Assembly: GCF_023264895.1 (NCBI RefSeq)
Contig: NZ_JAHFUY010000025.1
Coordinates: forward strand, 23,962 to 68,894
Reading direction: 5' to 3'
DNA: 44,933 nucleotides
From: Herbiconiux sp.
GTDB taxonomy: Bacteria; Actinomycetota; Actinomycetes; Actinomycetales; Microbacteriaceae
The notes under the pieces are model-generated. The model did no database searches and had not been told where the DNA came from. It saw only the letters and a program-made list of their open reading frames with translations. Within the stretch, counting starts at the first letter, position 1, and every line of letters starts with the position of its first letter. The position numbers and the translations under genes are program-made. Positions 1 through 8,052 of this stretch are shown here, in pieces.

Positions 1-919
1 GGATCGGGCGGTTGAGGGCGCTCTTGGCGTCCTGCTCGGAGCCGATCGCGTGGTACATGTCGAACCCGACGAACGCGATGAACTTGTACGTCAGGTACGG
101 GGCGAACGCGGCCATCGCCATCAGCACGATCCCCGCGATGGGGTCGCTGATCGAGGCGAGGTCGGCGTCGATCGGTGCGGAGACCTGGGTGATCGCAACG
201 AGGAACATCACGACGAGCACGAGCTTGGAGCAGATCAGCGCGACGACGAACATCGCCCACTTCCCGATCCACCCCCGCGAGGCATCCCACGAGGCACCGC
301 TGAACGCGAGCGGCGCGAACACGACCGCGACCAGCAGGAGCGCTTTCCTGACGAGGAGGGACAGCCACACGATCGCGGCGGCGGTGATCGCGAGGCCGGC
401 CATGAAGATCGTGATGATCGCACCGACGCCGGGAGCGGCGATGTTGATCCCGACCAGCCCTCCGGCGAGGAGGGCGATCTTGTCGCCCATCGACTCAGTG
501 GTCTCTCCGGCGGCCTGCACGATCCCGATGCATAGCTGATCGACGACCTCCAACAGCAGCGCGGTGAGCGTGATGACCACGAACGATCCGAGGACGGACT
601 TGGCCAGGCCGAGGGCGGCGCGGGTGAGTGCGGTGGGGTCGCGGCGGATCAGGCCGGTGATGAGTTGGAGGCAGAAGAAGATCAGCATCACGAATACCGC
701 GATGCCGAACAGCAGGTTGTAGACGGCGATGTAGCCGGGCTTGGTGACATCCACCAGGGTCGTGGTGTCGAAGACCGACCAGACGGCCTCGAACAGCCAC
801 CCTGCGGCGGCACCCATCGCCTGGGCGAGCCAGTCGAACGGGGCCGCGACCAGCGAGGCGGCTCCTTCGCCGACGGCATCGCAGACCGAGGAGATCACGG
901 GAACGTCGCACACGCCCAT
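1..919 (-). CDS. TrbL-like conjugal transfer membrane protein (3' end outside window)
   Basis: Reading the minus strand gives an open frame of about 306 codons that runs off the left edge. It has a short N-terminal segment with two cysteines (VCDVPVISSVCDAV) and several long hydrophobic stretches, for example around residues 75-95, 115-135, 165-185 and 195-220. This is the pattern of polytopic TrbL/VirB6-like components of type IV secretion channels, and the two DUF6112 genes next to it support a role in conjugation. The start is uncertain: ATG at 919, or GTG at 928 or 934, none with a clear ribosome binding site. The family call rests on topology and context, not on a catalytic motif. The C-terminus is not visible. 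Confidence 0.72.
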   Translation of the reverse strand, partial: MGVCDVPVISSVCDAVGEGAASLVAAPFDWLAQAMGAAAGWLFEAVWSVFDTTTLVDVTKPGYIAVYNLLFGIAVFVMLIFFCLQLITGLIRRDPTALTRAALGLAKSVLGSFVVITLTALLLEVVDQLCIGIVQAAGETTESMGDKIALLAGGLVGINIAAPGVGAIITIFMAGLAITAAAIVWLSLLVRKALLLVAVVFAPLAFSGASWDASRGWIGKWAMFVVALICSKLVLVVMFLVAITQVSAPIDADLASISDPIAGIVLMAMAAFAPYLTYKFIAFVGFDMYHAIGSEQDAKSALNRPI

Positions 920-954
920 CACGAACACCAGCACTCTCGACGACGACGGGCGGG

Positions 955-1278
955 TCAGACGGACTGGCCGACGTTCCAGAAGAAGTTGATGAGCGTCACG
1001 CTCGCGCCGCAGATCACCGCCGCGCCGCAGGAGACGAGGACGCCGATCTTCCCGCGCGAGGCGAGGTGCGGGTTGGAGGAGTTCGCGCCGAAGCCCCACA
1101 CGATCGCGGACACGATCAGCGCGAGAACGGACAGGATGAGGCCGATGGTCATCACCGCGCCGACGATGGTGCGCAGCTGGTTGATCCCCGGCAGGCCGTT
1201 GGTGTTGGGGTCGATGTTGATGTCCATCGGCACCAGCAGCGGCGGCGCGGACATGACGTTGGCGAGCAGATCGAACAC
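955..1278 (-). CDS. DUF6112-family small membrane protein, paralogue A
   Basis: A 107-residue protein with two hydrophobic helices, roughly residues 38-62 and 78-98, joined by a short polar loop containing SRGKIGVLVS. It is clearly paralogous to the 88-residue product of 1427..1693: both share a GINQL/GIGDL-R-IVGA entry, an LIVSAIVW block and a K/RIGVLVS-GAAV block. The size and two-helix layout resemble VirB2/TrbC-like pilins, so a pilus or channel subunit is plausible, but that is inference. The GTG start at 1278 is supported by AAGGAG about 7 bases upstream. It carries about 20 extra N-terminal residues relative to its paralogue. Confidence 0.85.
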   Translation of the reverse strand: MFDLLANVMSAPPLLVPMDINIDPNTNGLPGINQLRTIVGAVMTIGLILSVLALIVSAIVWGFGANSSNPHLASRGKIGVLVSCGAAVICGASVTLINFFWNVGQSV

Positions 1279-1373
1279 GGTAGGTCTCCTTGGCGACGGG
1301 CGGCCCGCCCACGAACTCGCAGACGGGGTACACGCGACAGGTGCACCCGCGACCCCTCGGCAGCGGAGACGAC

Positions 1374-1403
1374 AACGCCCACGTCGGCGAGGACGTGGGC
1401 GTT
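1374..1403 (-). promoter_or_regulatory. Perfect 12-bp inverted repeat between the two DUF6112 genes
   Basis: Arms AACGCCCACGTC (1374-1385) and GACGTGGGCGTT (1392-1403) are perfectly complementary around a 6-base loop. It lies in the 148-bp gap between the tandem DUF6112 genes, where the rest of the operon is tightly packed. No T-run follows on the minus strand, so it is not a textbook Rho-independent terminator. It may be an mRNA-stability or partial-readthrough element setting unequal levels of the two membrane proteins. Confidence 0.5.
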
Positions 1404-1426
1404 GACAGGTTCGGAGGCGTTCGGCG

Positions 1427-1693
1427 TCAGAGTTGTTGGCCGAGGTTGAGTAGCCAGTTCATCCAGGCGACGCCGCCTCCGGCGAGGACGGCGGCACCGA
1501 CGGAGACGAGGACACCGATGCGGCCCTTGCTGGCGGTCGCGTAGTTGCCGTGGGCGGTCGCGATGGCCCACACGATGGCCGACACGATCAACATAAGGAC
1601 GGCGACGATGAGGACGAACGCCAGGAGCGCTCCGACCACGGCGCGCAGGTCGCCGATGCCGCCGAGCCCGTTGAAGTCGGGGAAGACACCCAT
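1427..1693 (-). CDS. DUF6112-family small membrane protein, paralogue B
   Basis: An 88-residue two-helix membrane protein with the DUF6112 pattern: MGVFPDFNGLGGIGDLR, a hydrophobic stretch ending LIVSAIVWAIA, a basic turn SKGRIGVLVS, a second hydrophobic stretch, and the end WLLNLGQQL. Members are common in actinobacterial integrative and conjugative elements beside VirB4/VirD4-like and TrbL-like genes; a pilin-like role is inferred. The ATG at 1693 lies 6 bases from the upstream wall-hydrolase stop codon, so the two are probably translationally coupled. The downstream paralogue at 955..1278 points to a local duplication. Confidence 0.88.
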   Translation of the reverse strand: MGVFPDFNGLGGIGDLRAVVGALLAFVLIVAVLMLIVSAIVWAIATAHGNYATASKGRIGVLVSVGAAVLAGGGVAWMNWLLNLGQQL

Positions 1694-1699
1694 TTCCGT

Positions 1700-3310
1700 T
1701 CACCCAACCTTGACTGTGACGTGGAGGTGGTCGTAGTGGCCTCCGGTGATGGAGGCGGGGTCGTGCATGCCGCCGCCGTTGTAGGGTCGCCAGCCCTGGG
1801 CGTCGCGGGCGACCGACCAGATTTGGCCTTGCCAGATCAGGTACTCGACGCCGAGCACGTCGGCGTTGTCCTTCATCCAGTTGGTGACCTTCCAGCCGGC
1901 GTCGAGTTGTACCGGGGTGGGTCGCTGGCCGATGCGGTTGCCGAAGGTGATGTCGCACGCCCTGCCGAGGGGATGCTCGGACTTGGTGCCGGGGCGCGGT
2001 GAGTAGCAGCCCCAGCCGGTGTCGGGGAACGCGGCGAGGGTCTGCTGGTAGAGGTGGAGCATGCGGGCGGTGATCTTGCCCGAGCTGGTGGGATCGTCGA
2101 CGAGCCGGTCGGGGTCTCCATCGACACCGGTCGGCGTGCCCGCGGTGGCGTTGTTGCAGGCGGCGGGTGATCCGCTGGTCGCCGTCGGCAGGTTCGCGGC
2201 CCCGTGCTGGTTGAGCCAGGCGGCGGCGTCGATGGCCTCGCTGTTCGTGCCGCCGGGCCGGACCTCGAAGTGCAGATGTGCGCCAGTGCTCATGCCCGAG
2301 GAGCCGACATCGCCGATGTGCTGCCCGGCACTCACCCGGTCGCCGGGACGGACGTGGATGCCGCTCTGCCACATGTGCGCGTAGGCGGTCGCGACGGTCT
2401 TGCCGTCGATGGTGTGCTCGATGACGATGAGGCCGCCGTACCCGCCGGAGAACTCCGCGACCGTGACGGTGCCGTCCGCGGCGGCGAGGATCGGGGTGCC
2501 GTCGGGCGCGGCGAAGTCGGTGCCGGTGTGCATCTTCCGCTCGCCCGTGATCGGGTGCACCCGCATCCCGAACGGCGAGGTCAGCACCCAGGTGCCCTCG
2601 GGCAGCGGGAACACCACCCGCGACGACGACACCGCCGGGCCGCCGACACCAAGAGCAGCACTGCCGCCTGTGGTGAGGGCGGTGAGGATGCTGTCGGCGA
2701 CGGGCGCGTAGTTGCGGTAGCGGTCGGGGTAGGCGGACACCTCGACGGCTTGGGCGGCTTCGCCGGGGTCCATCTGTTGCCAGCCGGGGATGTCGAGCAG
2801 TCCGCGTGGCGAGGGGTAGTTCGGTCCGGTCGGCCCGCCGAAGAACGCTCGCGCCTGGTAGTTCGGGTCCATGAGCTCGGCGACAGTGCCCCACCCGGAT
2901 TGGGGGCGCATCTGGAACAGGCCGAGGGAGTCGTGGTCGCCGCCGTTGCCGTCGTTCGGGTAGGTCGCCGACTCGGGGTACGTGCCGGTGTTGGTGAGCA
3001 TCCGCAGCGTGGACTCGGTGAGCGCGGCCATCAGCGCGATCTTGATTCCGGGCCTGCCCACGTCGGTGATGCCGTTTCCGACGGAGATGATCGTGGCCGC
3101 GTGCGTGAGCTGCTGACGATTCAGCGTGAAGGTTTCGCCGTTCGCGGTGGTCACGGTGAGCGAGTCCGGGATCGGGCCGAGGTTCACGCTCCCGGCTGGA
3201 GTGGCGCAGTAGGCAGCGGCGGGATTCATCAGCACCCCGATCCCGAGGAGTGCTGCGGCGGGTGCGAAGAACAGCAGTGCCAGGGCTGCGATGGCGGCCT
3301 TGCGGAACAC
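1700..3310 (-). CDS. Secreted peptidoglycan hydrolase: lytic-transglycosylase-like plus M23 endopeptidase
   Basis: A 536-residue exported cell-wall enzyme. Residues 1-33 form a signal peptide or membrane anchor. Residues about 75-200 look lysozyme/transglycosylase-like, with a candidate acid Glu in ALTES (about 99) and the downstream SLGLFQMRP segment. Residues about 235-370 are an M23 (LytM) zinc endopeptidase with HTGTDFAAP, AHM and HLHFE, so H261, D265 and H345/H347 can bind zinc. The C-terminal 120 residues resemble a D-Ala-D-Ala-carboxypeptidase-like fold (SEHPLGRACDI, GGHYDHLHV). Such enzymes open the wall locally for the conjugation channel. The ATG start precedes a clear signal sequence. 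Neighbours are the DUF6112 gene downstream and a membrane-anchored protein upstream. Confidence 0.92.
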   Translation of the reverse strand: MFRKAAIAALALLFFAPAAALLGIGVLMNPAAAYCATPAGSVNLGPIPDSLTVTTANGETFTLNRQQLTHAATIISVGNGITDVGRPGIKIALMAALTESTLRMLTNTGTYPESATYPNDGNGGDHDSLGLFQMRPQSGWGTVAELMDPNYQARAFFGGPTGPNYPSPRGLLDIPGWQQMDPGEAAQAVEVSAYPDRYRNYAPVADSILTALTTGGSAALGVGGPAVSSSRVVFPLPEGTWVLTSPFGMRVHPITGERKMHTGTDFAAPDGTPILAAADGTVTVAEFSGGYGGLIVIEHTIDGKTVATAYAHMWQSGIHVRPGDRVSAGQHIGDVGSSGMSTGAHLHFEVRPGGTNSEAIDAAAWLNQHGAANLPTATSGSPAACNNATAGTPTGVDGDPDRLVDDPTSSGKITARMLHLYQQTLAAFPDTGWGCYSPRPGTKSEHPLGRACDITFGNRIGQRPTPVQLDAGWKVTNWMKDNADVLGVEYLIWQGQIWSVARDAQGWRPYNGGGMHDPASITGGHYDHLHVTVKVG

Positions 3311-3322
3311 GACGCCAGCCCT

Positions 3323-4015
3323 TCAGCGCAGCGGGTTGTCGAGCTGCGACAGCCGCAGCAGATGGCACGTCGGGTAGGCCGGTGCGCAGACGATGAACAA
3401 GGTGAACGCGACCGGATGCTCGCTGATGACCGGTTGGCCGTTCCAGACCCCGGCGCGATGGCGGGTTCCCTCGATCGTGACGGCCGACGTTCCGGCCGCG
3501 AGCTGCCCTGGCTGGGCCTGCGCTACCGCCTCGGACCAAGCGTCGGGGACGTACGTGGTGTTGATGGTGAGGTGCTGACGGGTGGCGTACTGCCGCAGCT
3601 CGATCCAGGCGTCTCGGGTCGGCAGGTACGCGGCCACGTCGGAGGCCAGCCCTGCTTGTTCGTCCCCGCTGGGGTCGCCAACCGCGAGGATCGTCGAGGT
3701 GAAGTCCAGCGGCCACAGCCCCGAAGCGGTGTCCCAGGCGAACAGCGTTGACGCGACGCCCTGAGCGAAAGTCTCGGGGTCGGCAGAACGGGGAACCGCT
3801 GGAACTCGCGGCGGTAGAGGCGTGCTCGGTGCCACGGTTGGCGGTGCCGTGGTGACCGGGCCAGGCTCCGAGTCAGGATCGGGGGTGGTGCTGTTGCGGG
3901 GGCCGGTGAGGAGTCCGTAGACGCCGACACCGGTCAGGAGCAGCAGGACGACGCCGGCGGCGATGAGGGCGACGAGTCGGCGGCGGTTCCGGGGATTGGT
4001 GGGTGCAGGGCTCAT
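3323..4015 (-). CDS. Single-pass membrane protein of the transfer operon
   Basis: A protein of about 230 residues with a basic N-terminal tail (NPRNRRRLV), one transmembrane helix near residues 15-37, a Pro/Thr-rich linker (about 40-75), and an external domain of about 150 residues ending LSQLDNPLR. The layout is that of VirB8/TcpC-like or other bitopic channel proteins, but no diagnostic motif was seen, so function is unassigned. It ends 12 bases before the wall-hydrolase start and is presumably co-transcribed with it. I chose ATG at 4015 (MSPAPTNP); an in-frame GTG at 4039 would add 8 residues. Neither has a strong ribosome binding site. Confidence 0.8.
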   Translation of the reverse strand: MSPAPTNPRNRRRLVALIAAGVVLLLLTGVGVYGLLTGPRNSTTPDPDSEPGPVTTAPPTVAPSTPLPPRVPAVPRSADPETFAQGVASTLFAWDTASGLWPLDFTSTILAVGDPSGDEQAGLASDVAAYLPTRDAWIELRQYATRQHLTINTTYVPDAWSEAVAQAQPGQLAAGTSAVTIEGTRHRAGVWNGQPVISEHPVAFTLFIVCAPAYPTCHLLRLSQLDNPLR

Positions 4016-4051
4016 GCCGAGCAGGTGCGCACCCGGCACCCACGCCCGCGG

Positions 4052-5053
4052 TCAGAGGGCTCGGAGTCGTGGCCGTTCCGCCGTGCCTTCGCGGGCGACG
4101 CGGAGTGCGTCGGCGAACCGAACGGTGCCGTCGGTGGTGGTGAGGAAGTTCTCGAACTGCTCGTTGGTCAGCTCGGCGGCGAGGGTGCCGGCGTCGTAGT
4201 GGGTCCACCAGTCAGCCAGCTCGCCCCAGGTCTGCACGAACGCGCGCAGCGGGTAGCGGACGGGCTGGCCGTCGCCGGTGACGAGCGGCAGCGGGCGGGG
4301 TGGGATGCGCTTGCCCTTCTTGATCGACTTCGCCTGGGCTACGGCTGCTTCGGCGCGGGCGTGCAGCTCGGCCTCGCGTCGCTCCCGCGCGGTGGTGTCG
4401 GCGTCGCGGATCGCTTGGTAGATCGGATGCACCGGGTCGCCGGCCTCGATCCGTTCCAGCCCGGCGGCAGCCTCGGTGCGCAACGCCTCTGGCTGAGCGG
4501 GGTTGTGGGCGATGTCTTCGAGGTAGCCGATCTTCTCCAGCGTCGTGTGCGATGCACCGCCGGGAATCATCGCCGCCGCTTGCTCCCGCGCCTTCCCGAG
4601 CGGCCCGCTCGACGGTGGTGCAAAGTTTGCACCACCGTCGTTTCCCGGCTGGTTCTCGCTGCTGAACTGGGTGGCGGACTTTCGGCGGGCGGCGTCTTCG
4701 GCCATGACCTGCTTGATCTCGCGGTAGAGGCCGGCGGCTTCGAGTTGGGTGTAGGGCTTGTGGAGCATGTTGTCGTCCTGCTCGGCGAGGAGCTGTCCGA
4801 GTCGGTCGGACAGGCCACTGCGAACCCACACGTTGACGGTGCGCCAGCCGAGCTTCTTGATCGCGGCCAGACGTCGTGCCCCGCACACCAGCACGCCGTC
4901 GATGGTGATCGTGAGAGGTTGCAGCAGGCCGTCGCGGTCGATGGAGGCGGCCAGTGTGTCGATGTCGCCGAGGTCGGCGCGGTGCCGTGTGCCGACGAGG
5001 ATCGACTCGACCGTGCGGTCGAGCTGGATGCTGCCGATCTGCGGCTCGGTCAC
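4052..5053 (-). CDS. ParB-like (ParB/Srx N-terminal domain) protein
   Basis: A 333-residue protein whose first 110 residues match the ParB/Srx nuclease-like fold: a short IGSIQLDRTVES lead, then IDTLAASIDRDGLLQPLTI, then GARRLAAIKKLGW. The middle is charged and helical (ERREAELHARAEAAVAQAK). The C-terminal part is specific to this group. Chromosomal ParB segregates DNA; ParB-like proteins in mobile elements can partition, regulate or act as nucleases, and the sequence does not say which. No ParA partner is visible. The GTG start at 5053 overlaps the upstream stop codon (GTGA), indicating translational coupling. A 29-bp palindrome lies inside this gene (separate entry). Confidence 0.85.
   Translation of the reverse strand: MTEPQIGSIQLDRTVESILVGTRHRADLGDIDTLAASIDRDGLLQPLTITIDGVLVCGARRLAAIKKLGWRTVNVWVRSGLSDRLGQLLAEQDDNMLHKPYTQLEAAGLYREIKQVMAEDAARRKSATQFSSENQPGNDGGANFAPPSSGPLGKAREQAAAMIPGGASHTTLEKIGYLEDIAHNPAQPEALRTEAAAGLERIEAGDPVHPIYQAIRDADTTARERREAELHARAEAAVAQAKSIKKGKRIPPRPLPLVTGDGQPVRYPLRAFVQTWGELADWWTHYDAGTLAAELTNEQFENFLTTTDGTVRFADALRVAREGTAERPRLRAL
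4611..4639. repeat. 29-bp palindrome with 14-bp perfect arms inside the parB-like gene
   Basis: GACGGTGGTGCAAA (4611-4624), a single G, then its exact reverse complement TTTGCACCACCGTC (4626-4639). Fourteen paired bases with a 1-base centre is far longer than expected by chance, and it sits within a coding region. A one-base centre suits a protein-binding palindrome (operator or centromere-like site) better than an RNA hairpin. Confidence 0.7.
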
Positions 5054-5943
5054 GACGCCTCACCGCCTCCACCACTCGGCGCGGCCAGAGCGAGCGCGAG
5101 GATCAGATCATCGTCGCGGAGCAGCAGGTCGAGCGTCTCGCCCAGCAGCAGCCGGAGCAGGATGCCGCGACCGCTGCTGGTGGCCACGTAGGCCGGGTGC
5201 GGGTTCCCGAGCAGTGCTTTCAGCAGCGCGGCCCAGGAGCGACGCGGCAGGTCGAGCAGAGCCCGCGCGTGCCGGTCGCGGCGCAGCGCCTCGTAGGCGG
5301 ACTGGCGGGTGCCCGCCTTCATCAACGCACCGCAGACGTGCTCGACGGCGGCCCGAGCGGTGTCGGTCGGCCAGTCGAGCAGGCACAGCATCGCGATGGC
5401 GTCCTCGGCCGCCGATCCAGCGGACATGCACGCCTGCGCCGACCCGAGACTGTCGCGCGGCTCGGTTTCGAGGTCGCTGGGACGCAGGTCGGTGGTGTGG
5501 AACGCGGGATGGTAGTCGGCCAGCGCGGTGTCGCGTTCGGAGAACCGTTCGGGGTCGTGGAACGCCGAGACGTGCGCGCGGCGGGCCTGGTGCACCGAGC
5601 AGAGCAGACCTTGGGCGCGTTCCTCGTAGACGCAGGTGATCCGCACGGCGTGGGTGATGATCGCCCACGGATCGTTGGCCTCGCGGGTCGAGCGGTACTG
5701 CATCGCGTCGAACGCCGCCGTGACCGCTTCCCAGGTGTCGAGCTTGTGCTTCCTCGCGAGAGCGCGGTACTTGTCGGCGGCGAACTCCATCAGGTCGCGG
5801 GCTACCGGGTCGTGAACCCAGGCATCCTCGCCGCCCTCGGCGAGGCGATTGAGCAGGGCGCGCAGGCCCTCGCCGGTGGTGAAGTCCTCAGCCCCGAAGG
5901 CCGTCGGCTCGGTGTTGCTGCTGGTGCGGGTTGGTGTGGTCAT
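5050..5943 (-). CDS. Conserved hypothetical protein of the transfer operon
   Basis: A 297-residue, mostly helical soluble protein that I do not recognise. It has a conserved-looking core (YRSTREANDPWAIITHAV), a run of helices with AAEDAIAMLCLLDWP, and a C-terminal Leu-rich segment (LLRLLLGETLDLLLRDDD). The longer open frame to 6474 is rejected because ATG at 5943 has a strong AGGAGGTG site 8 bases upstream. The stop overlaps the parB-like GTG start by GTGA, so the two are expressed together. No signal peptide or membrane helix was seen. A hairpin leader precedes it (5972..5993). Confidence 0.8.
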   Translation of the reverse strand: MTTPTRTSSNTEPTAFGAEDFTTGEGLRALLNRLAEGGEDAWVHDPVARDLMEFAADKYRALARKHKLDTWEAVTAAFDAMQYRSTREANDPWAIITHAVRITCVYEERAQGLLCSVHQARRAHVSAFHDPERFSERDTALADYHPAFHTTDLRPSDLETEPRDSLGSAQACMSAGSAAEDAIAMLCLLDWPTDTARAAVEHVCGALMKAGTRQSAYEALRRDRHARALLDLPRRSWAALLKALLGNPHPAYVATSSGRGILLRLLLGETLDLLLRDDDLILALALAAPSGGGGEAS

Positions 5944-5971
5944 GGTGTCGGCACCTCCTGGCAGGCAGGTG

Positions 5972-5993
5972 CGCACTCGCTCCCACGAGTGCG
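5972..5993 (-). promoter_or_regulatory. Leader hairpin upstream of the 5050..5943 gene
   Basis: CGCACTCG (5972-5979) and CGAGTGCG (5986-5993) pair perfectly around a 6-base loop, just upstream of the AGGAGG of the 5943 start. The surrounding leader can encode a 26-residue peptide on the minus strand (ATG at 6020) ending ECAPACQEVPTP, whose TGA overlaps the ATG at 5943. A 12-base block GTGCGCACCTGC here recurs just before the start at 4015. A translational-attenuation leader is possible. Confidence 0.4.
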
Positions 5994-6035
5994 TCCTGTA
6001 GCCGATGCTGTCGCAGCCATGACCCGTCACCACCG

Positions 6036-6440
6036 TCAACTCATCGAGACCCCGGAGCGGGAAACCTGCGACGCCGGTGTGCTGCTGCGCCCGAACGCTG
6101 AGATCGGCGGCAACCGCCGGGCGCGGTCCCCGAGACGACGAACGCCTGCACCGAGCGGGGTGCGGGTGCGGCGTGCGAGCTCGGCTTGGAAGTCGAGACC
6201 ACGCCCGGCCGCGTGCGCGGAGTGCCGGGCGATCAGGTCGGTGGGGCGTACCCACTCCACGCCGCGCCCGCGAACGATCGCGTGCTGCTTGTCGTCGCGG
6301 GCGACCTGCGCGGCCTGCACCGCCTCCGGCGTGCTCGCCGGTTCGACTGGCTCGGGGCGCTCCCGCGGCTCCTCGAGGACCAGCCTCGCCGGATCGGGCC
6401 TTACCGAGTCGGTGTGCTGCGCGTTGTCGCTGGTGTTCAT
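6036..6440 (-). CDS. Small conserved hypothetical protein
   Basis: A 134-residue, charged, Pro/Ala/Arg-rich protein with no membrane helix. Its N-terminal half is acidic and proline-rich (ARLVLEEPRERPEPVEPAST); its C-terminal half is basic (ELARRTRTPLGAGVRRLGDRARR). I do not recognise the family. Support for a real gene is positional: the ATG at 6440 overlaps the preceding stop in the ATGA style, and GGGAGGAG lies about 8 bases upstream of the start. The basic tail could bind nucleic acid, but that is only composition. Confidence 0.65.
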   Translation of the reverse strand: MNTSDNAQHTDSVRPDPARLVLEEPRERPEPVEPASTPEAVQAAQVARDDKQHAIVRGRGVEWVRPTDLIARHSAHAAGRGLDFQAELARRTRTPLGAGVRRLGDRARRLPPISAFGRSSTPASQVSRSGVSMS

Positions 6441-7120
6441 GGGGTCGTCTCCTCCCGCTCGTCGGCGGTGTCATTTGTGTCAGTCAGGTGTGCGACGGCG
6501 AACCAGCGGCCTACGGTCGAGGGATGCACATCGAGTTCGCGGGCGATCCGCTTGTTCGACCAGCCCGCCTCCCGCAGCTCCTGCCCCAGCGCCCGCCGAT
6601 CCGCCACGCCCTCGTCGTGACGGGTCGGTTCGGTTTCGGCGGACGGCAGCGCAGGCATCGACTCCGCAGCAGCCGTCGAGAACGACGCGGCGGCGGTAGG
6701 TTCGGTGGCGGGGTCGGTGGCGCGGGTGAGGATCACGGTCAGGTGCGTAATGGCCAGCAGCACGACGGGCGGCACCGCGGCGACCGAGGCCGCGAGCATC
6801 CTGGGCACGTCAGCATCTGCGGCGACGACGGCGTGAATGGCGTTCGCCGTCACCGACACGATCGCGCCGCCGACCAGCAGCGCCCACGGATACCAGGCAG
6901 AGCGCTGCCCGGCGAGAGCGACGACGGCGACCGTGGCGACCACGATGATCCCGTCCACGATCAGCGGCCACGCCCACGCCTGCCCCGCACCGATCCCCGA
7001 GCGAGCGGCGAGATCGGCCAACGAGGTGAACGACAGCCAGAACGCCCCGGCGGCGATGAACACCGTCCCCGCGACCGCGGTCATCGCGGCCCAGCGCCGC
7101 CCGTCCGATTCACGCCTCAC
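6437..7120 (-). CDS. DUF2637 membrane protein with C-terminal helix-turn-helix
   Basis: A 227-residue protein with four hydrophobic helices in the first 130 residues (for example AAMTAVAGTVFIAAGAFWL and WPLIVDGIIVVATVAVVAL), the layout of DUF2637/Spd-type proteins of actinobacterial conjugative elements. The C-terminal 60 residues hold a resolvase-like HTH (LGQELREAGWSNKRIARELD, then HPSTVGRWF). Spd-type proteins are linked to spread of transferred plasmids within mycelium; the role in a non-mycelial host is unknown. I chose GTG at 7120 because it overlaps the prim-pol stop (GTGA); a longer frame from 7174 would overlap the neighbour needlessly. Confidence 0.85.
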   Translation of the reverse strand: MRRESDGRRWAAMTAVAGTVFIAAGAFWLSFTSLADLAARSGIGAGQAWAWPLIVDGIIVVATVAVVALAGQRSAWYPWALLVGGAIVSVTANAIHAVVAADADVPRMLAASVAAVPPVVLLAITHLTVILTRATDPATEPTAAASFSTAAAESMPALPSAETEPTRHDEGVADRRALGQELREAGWSNKRIARELDVHPSTVGRWFAVAHLTDTNDTADEREETTP

Positions 7121-8052
7121 AGCCCCGCCCTCCCCAAGGCTGCGGAAGGTGGGCCTCCCGAGCGTTCGAACCACCGGCCCGCGCCTTGGGCCCGGTGGTC
7201 TGACGTGGCCTCGGATACGGGCTGGGTGGCTCGGTAGGCAGAGCGCACGGTCGTAGTGATCTCGCGATCGCCCAGACCCGCGGACTGTGCCGCAGCACCC
7301 AGGGCATCGAGCGCGTCGGCGGGCGAGACGCCGTTCTCGGCGAGGCGGCAGGCGGCCCAGAACAGGCCCCGGTTCCGCTCGCCCTCACCCCGCCCGGCGA
7401 CCCACGCCGCCAGCCGCGTCCCATCCACGGCCATCGAAGTGCCCTCGGCGCGCGTTGAGGCGACGGGGCGCGGGTCGAGGAAGTCCCGCAGGCGGGTCGC
7501 GTCCACCGGGCCGACCGAGTGCGCGGCGATGTCGGCGACCTCGTAGCGGCGGACGTTGCCGTCGATGATTCGCCGGGAAGGCGAAGCGATGATGTAGCCG
7601 CCGTCGCCCCGGAAATCGACACCCGCAGTGGCTGCCTGCCACGACCGCTGCTCCCGGCCCGGTGTCGCCGGGAAGTACACGTGCGCGCCACCGGTGGGTG
7701 TGCGCACCAACAGACCCGCTCCATCGACGAGCCCCGCCTCGGAGGCGCGCTCGAATGCCGCGCGGCCATCGTGGGGGCCATGGACATCGACATCGACGAC
7801 GACAACGCCCGATGCAGCGCCGGTCGGGATGCTGATGTTCGCGTTCGGTGTGCGCGACCACCAGGCCGCGACCTGTTCCGGGTCGCTGCTCGCATCGAGG
7901 AACCCACGACGGGTCAGCGGACGCTTCCCCTCGACGACGCACGGAAACACGGGCACGCCAGCCGCCGCGAGGCTCCGAGCCGCGAACGCCAGGCTTGGCG
8001 AGCGATCCACGCGAATGAGCGCCGCCAGGACATCGAATGCTTCGGGCATCAC
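7117..8052 (-). CDS. Bifunctional DNA primase/polymerase (prim-pol, AEP-like)
   Basis: A 311-residue protein whose N-terminal two-thirds carry the archaeo-eukaryotic primase (prim-pol) layout: AARSLAAAGVPVFPC with GKRPL, then NISIPTGAASGVVVVDVDVHG, whose DVD acidic pair is metal-binding, then TPTGGAHVYFP and a GDGGYIIASPS block. The C-terminal 90 residues (GERNRGLFWAACRLAENG) look like a primase C-terminal helical domain. No helicase domain is fused, so it may supply primers for element replication or for the complementary strand after transfer. It starts at GTG 8052, overlapping the ArdC stop; ATG 8049 is an alternative. Confidence 0.9.
   Translation of the reverse strand: MMPEAFDVLAALIRVDRSPSLAFAARSLAAAGVPVFPCVVEGKRPLTRRGFLDASSDPEQVAAWWSRTPNANISIPTGAASGVVVVDVDVHGPHDGRAAFERASEAGLVDGAGLLVRTPTGGAHVYFPATPGREQRSWQAATAGVDFRGDGGYIIASPSRRIIDGNVRRYEVADIAAHSVGPVDATRLRDFLDPRPVASTRAEGTSMAVDGTRLAAWVAGRGEGERNRGLFWAACRLAENGVSPADALDALGAAAQSAGLGDREITTTVRSAYRATQPVSEATSDHRAQGAGRWFERSGGPPSAALGRAGL

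Noticed and set aside
1152-3716. 854-codon minus-strand open frame
   Set aside because: It is an Arg/Pro-rich shadow of the wall hydrolase and its neighbours in another frame; the 536-residue frame has a signal peptide and M23 motifs.
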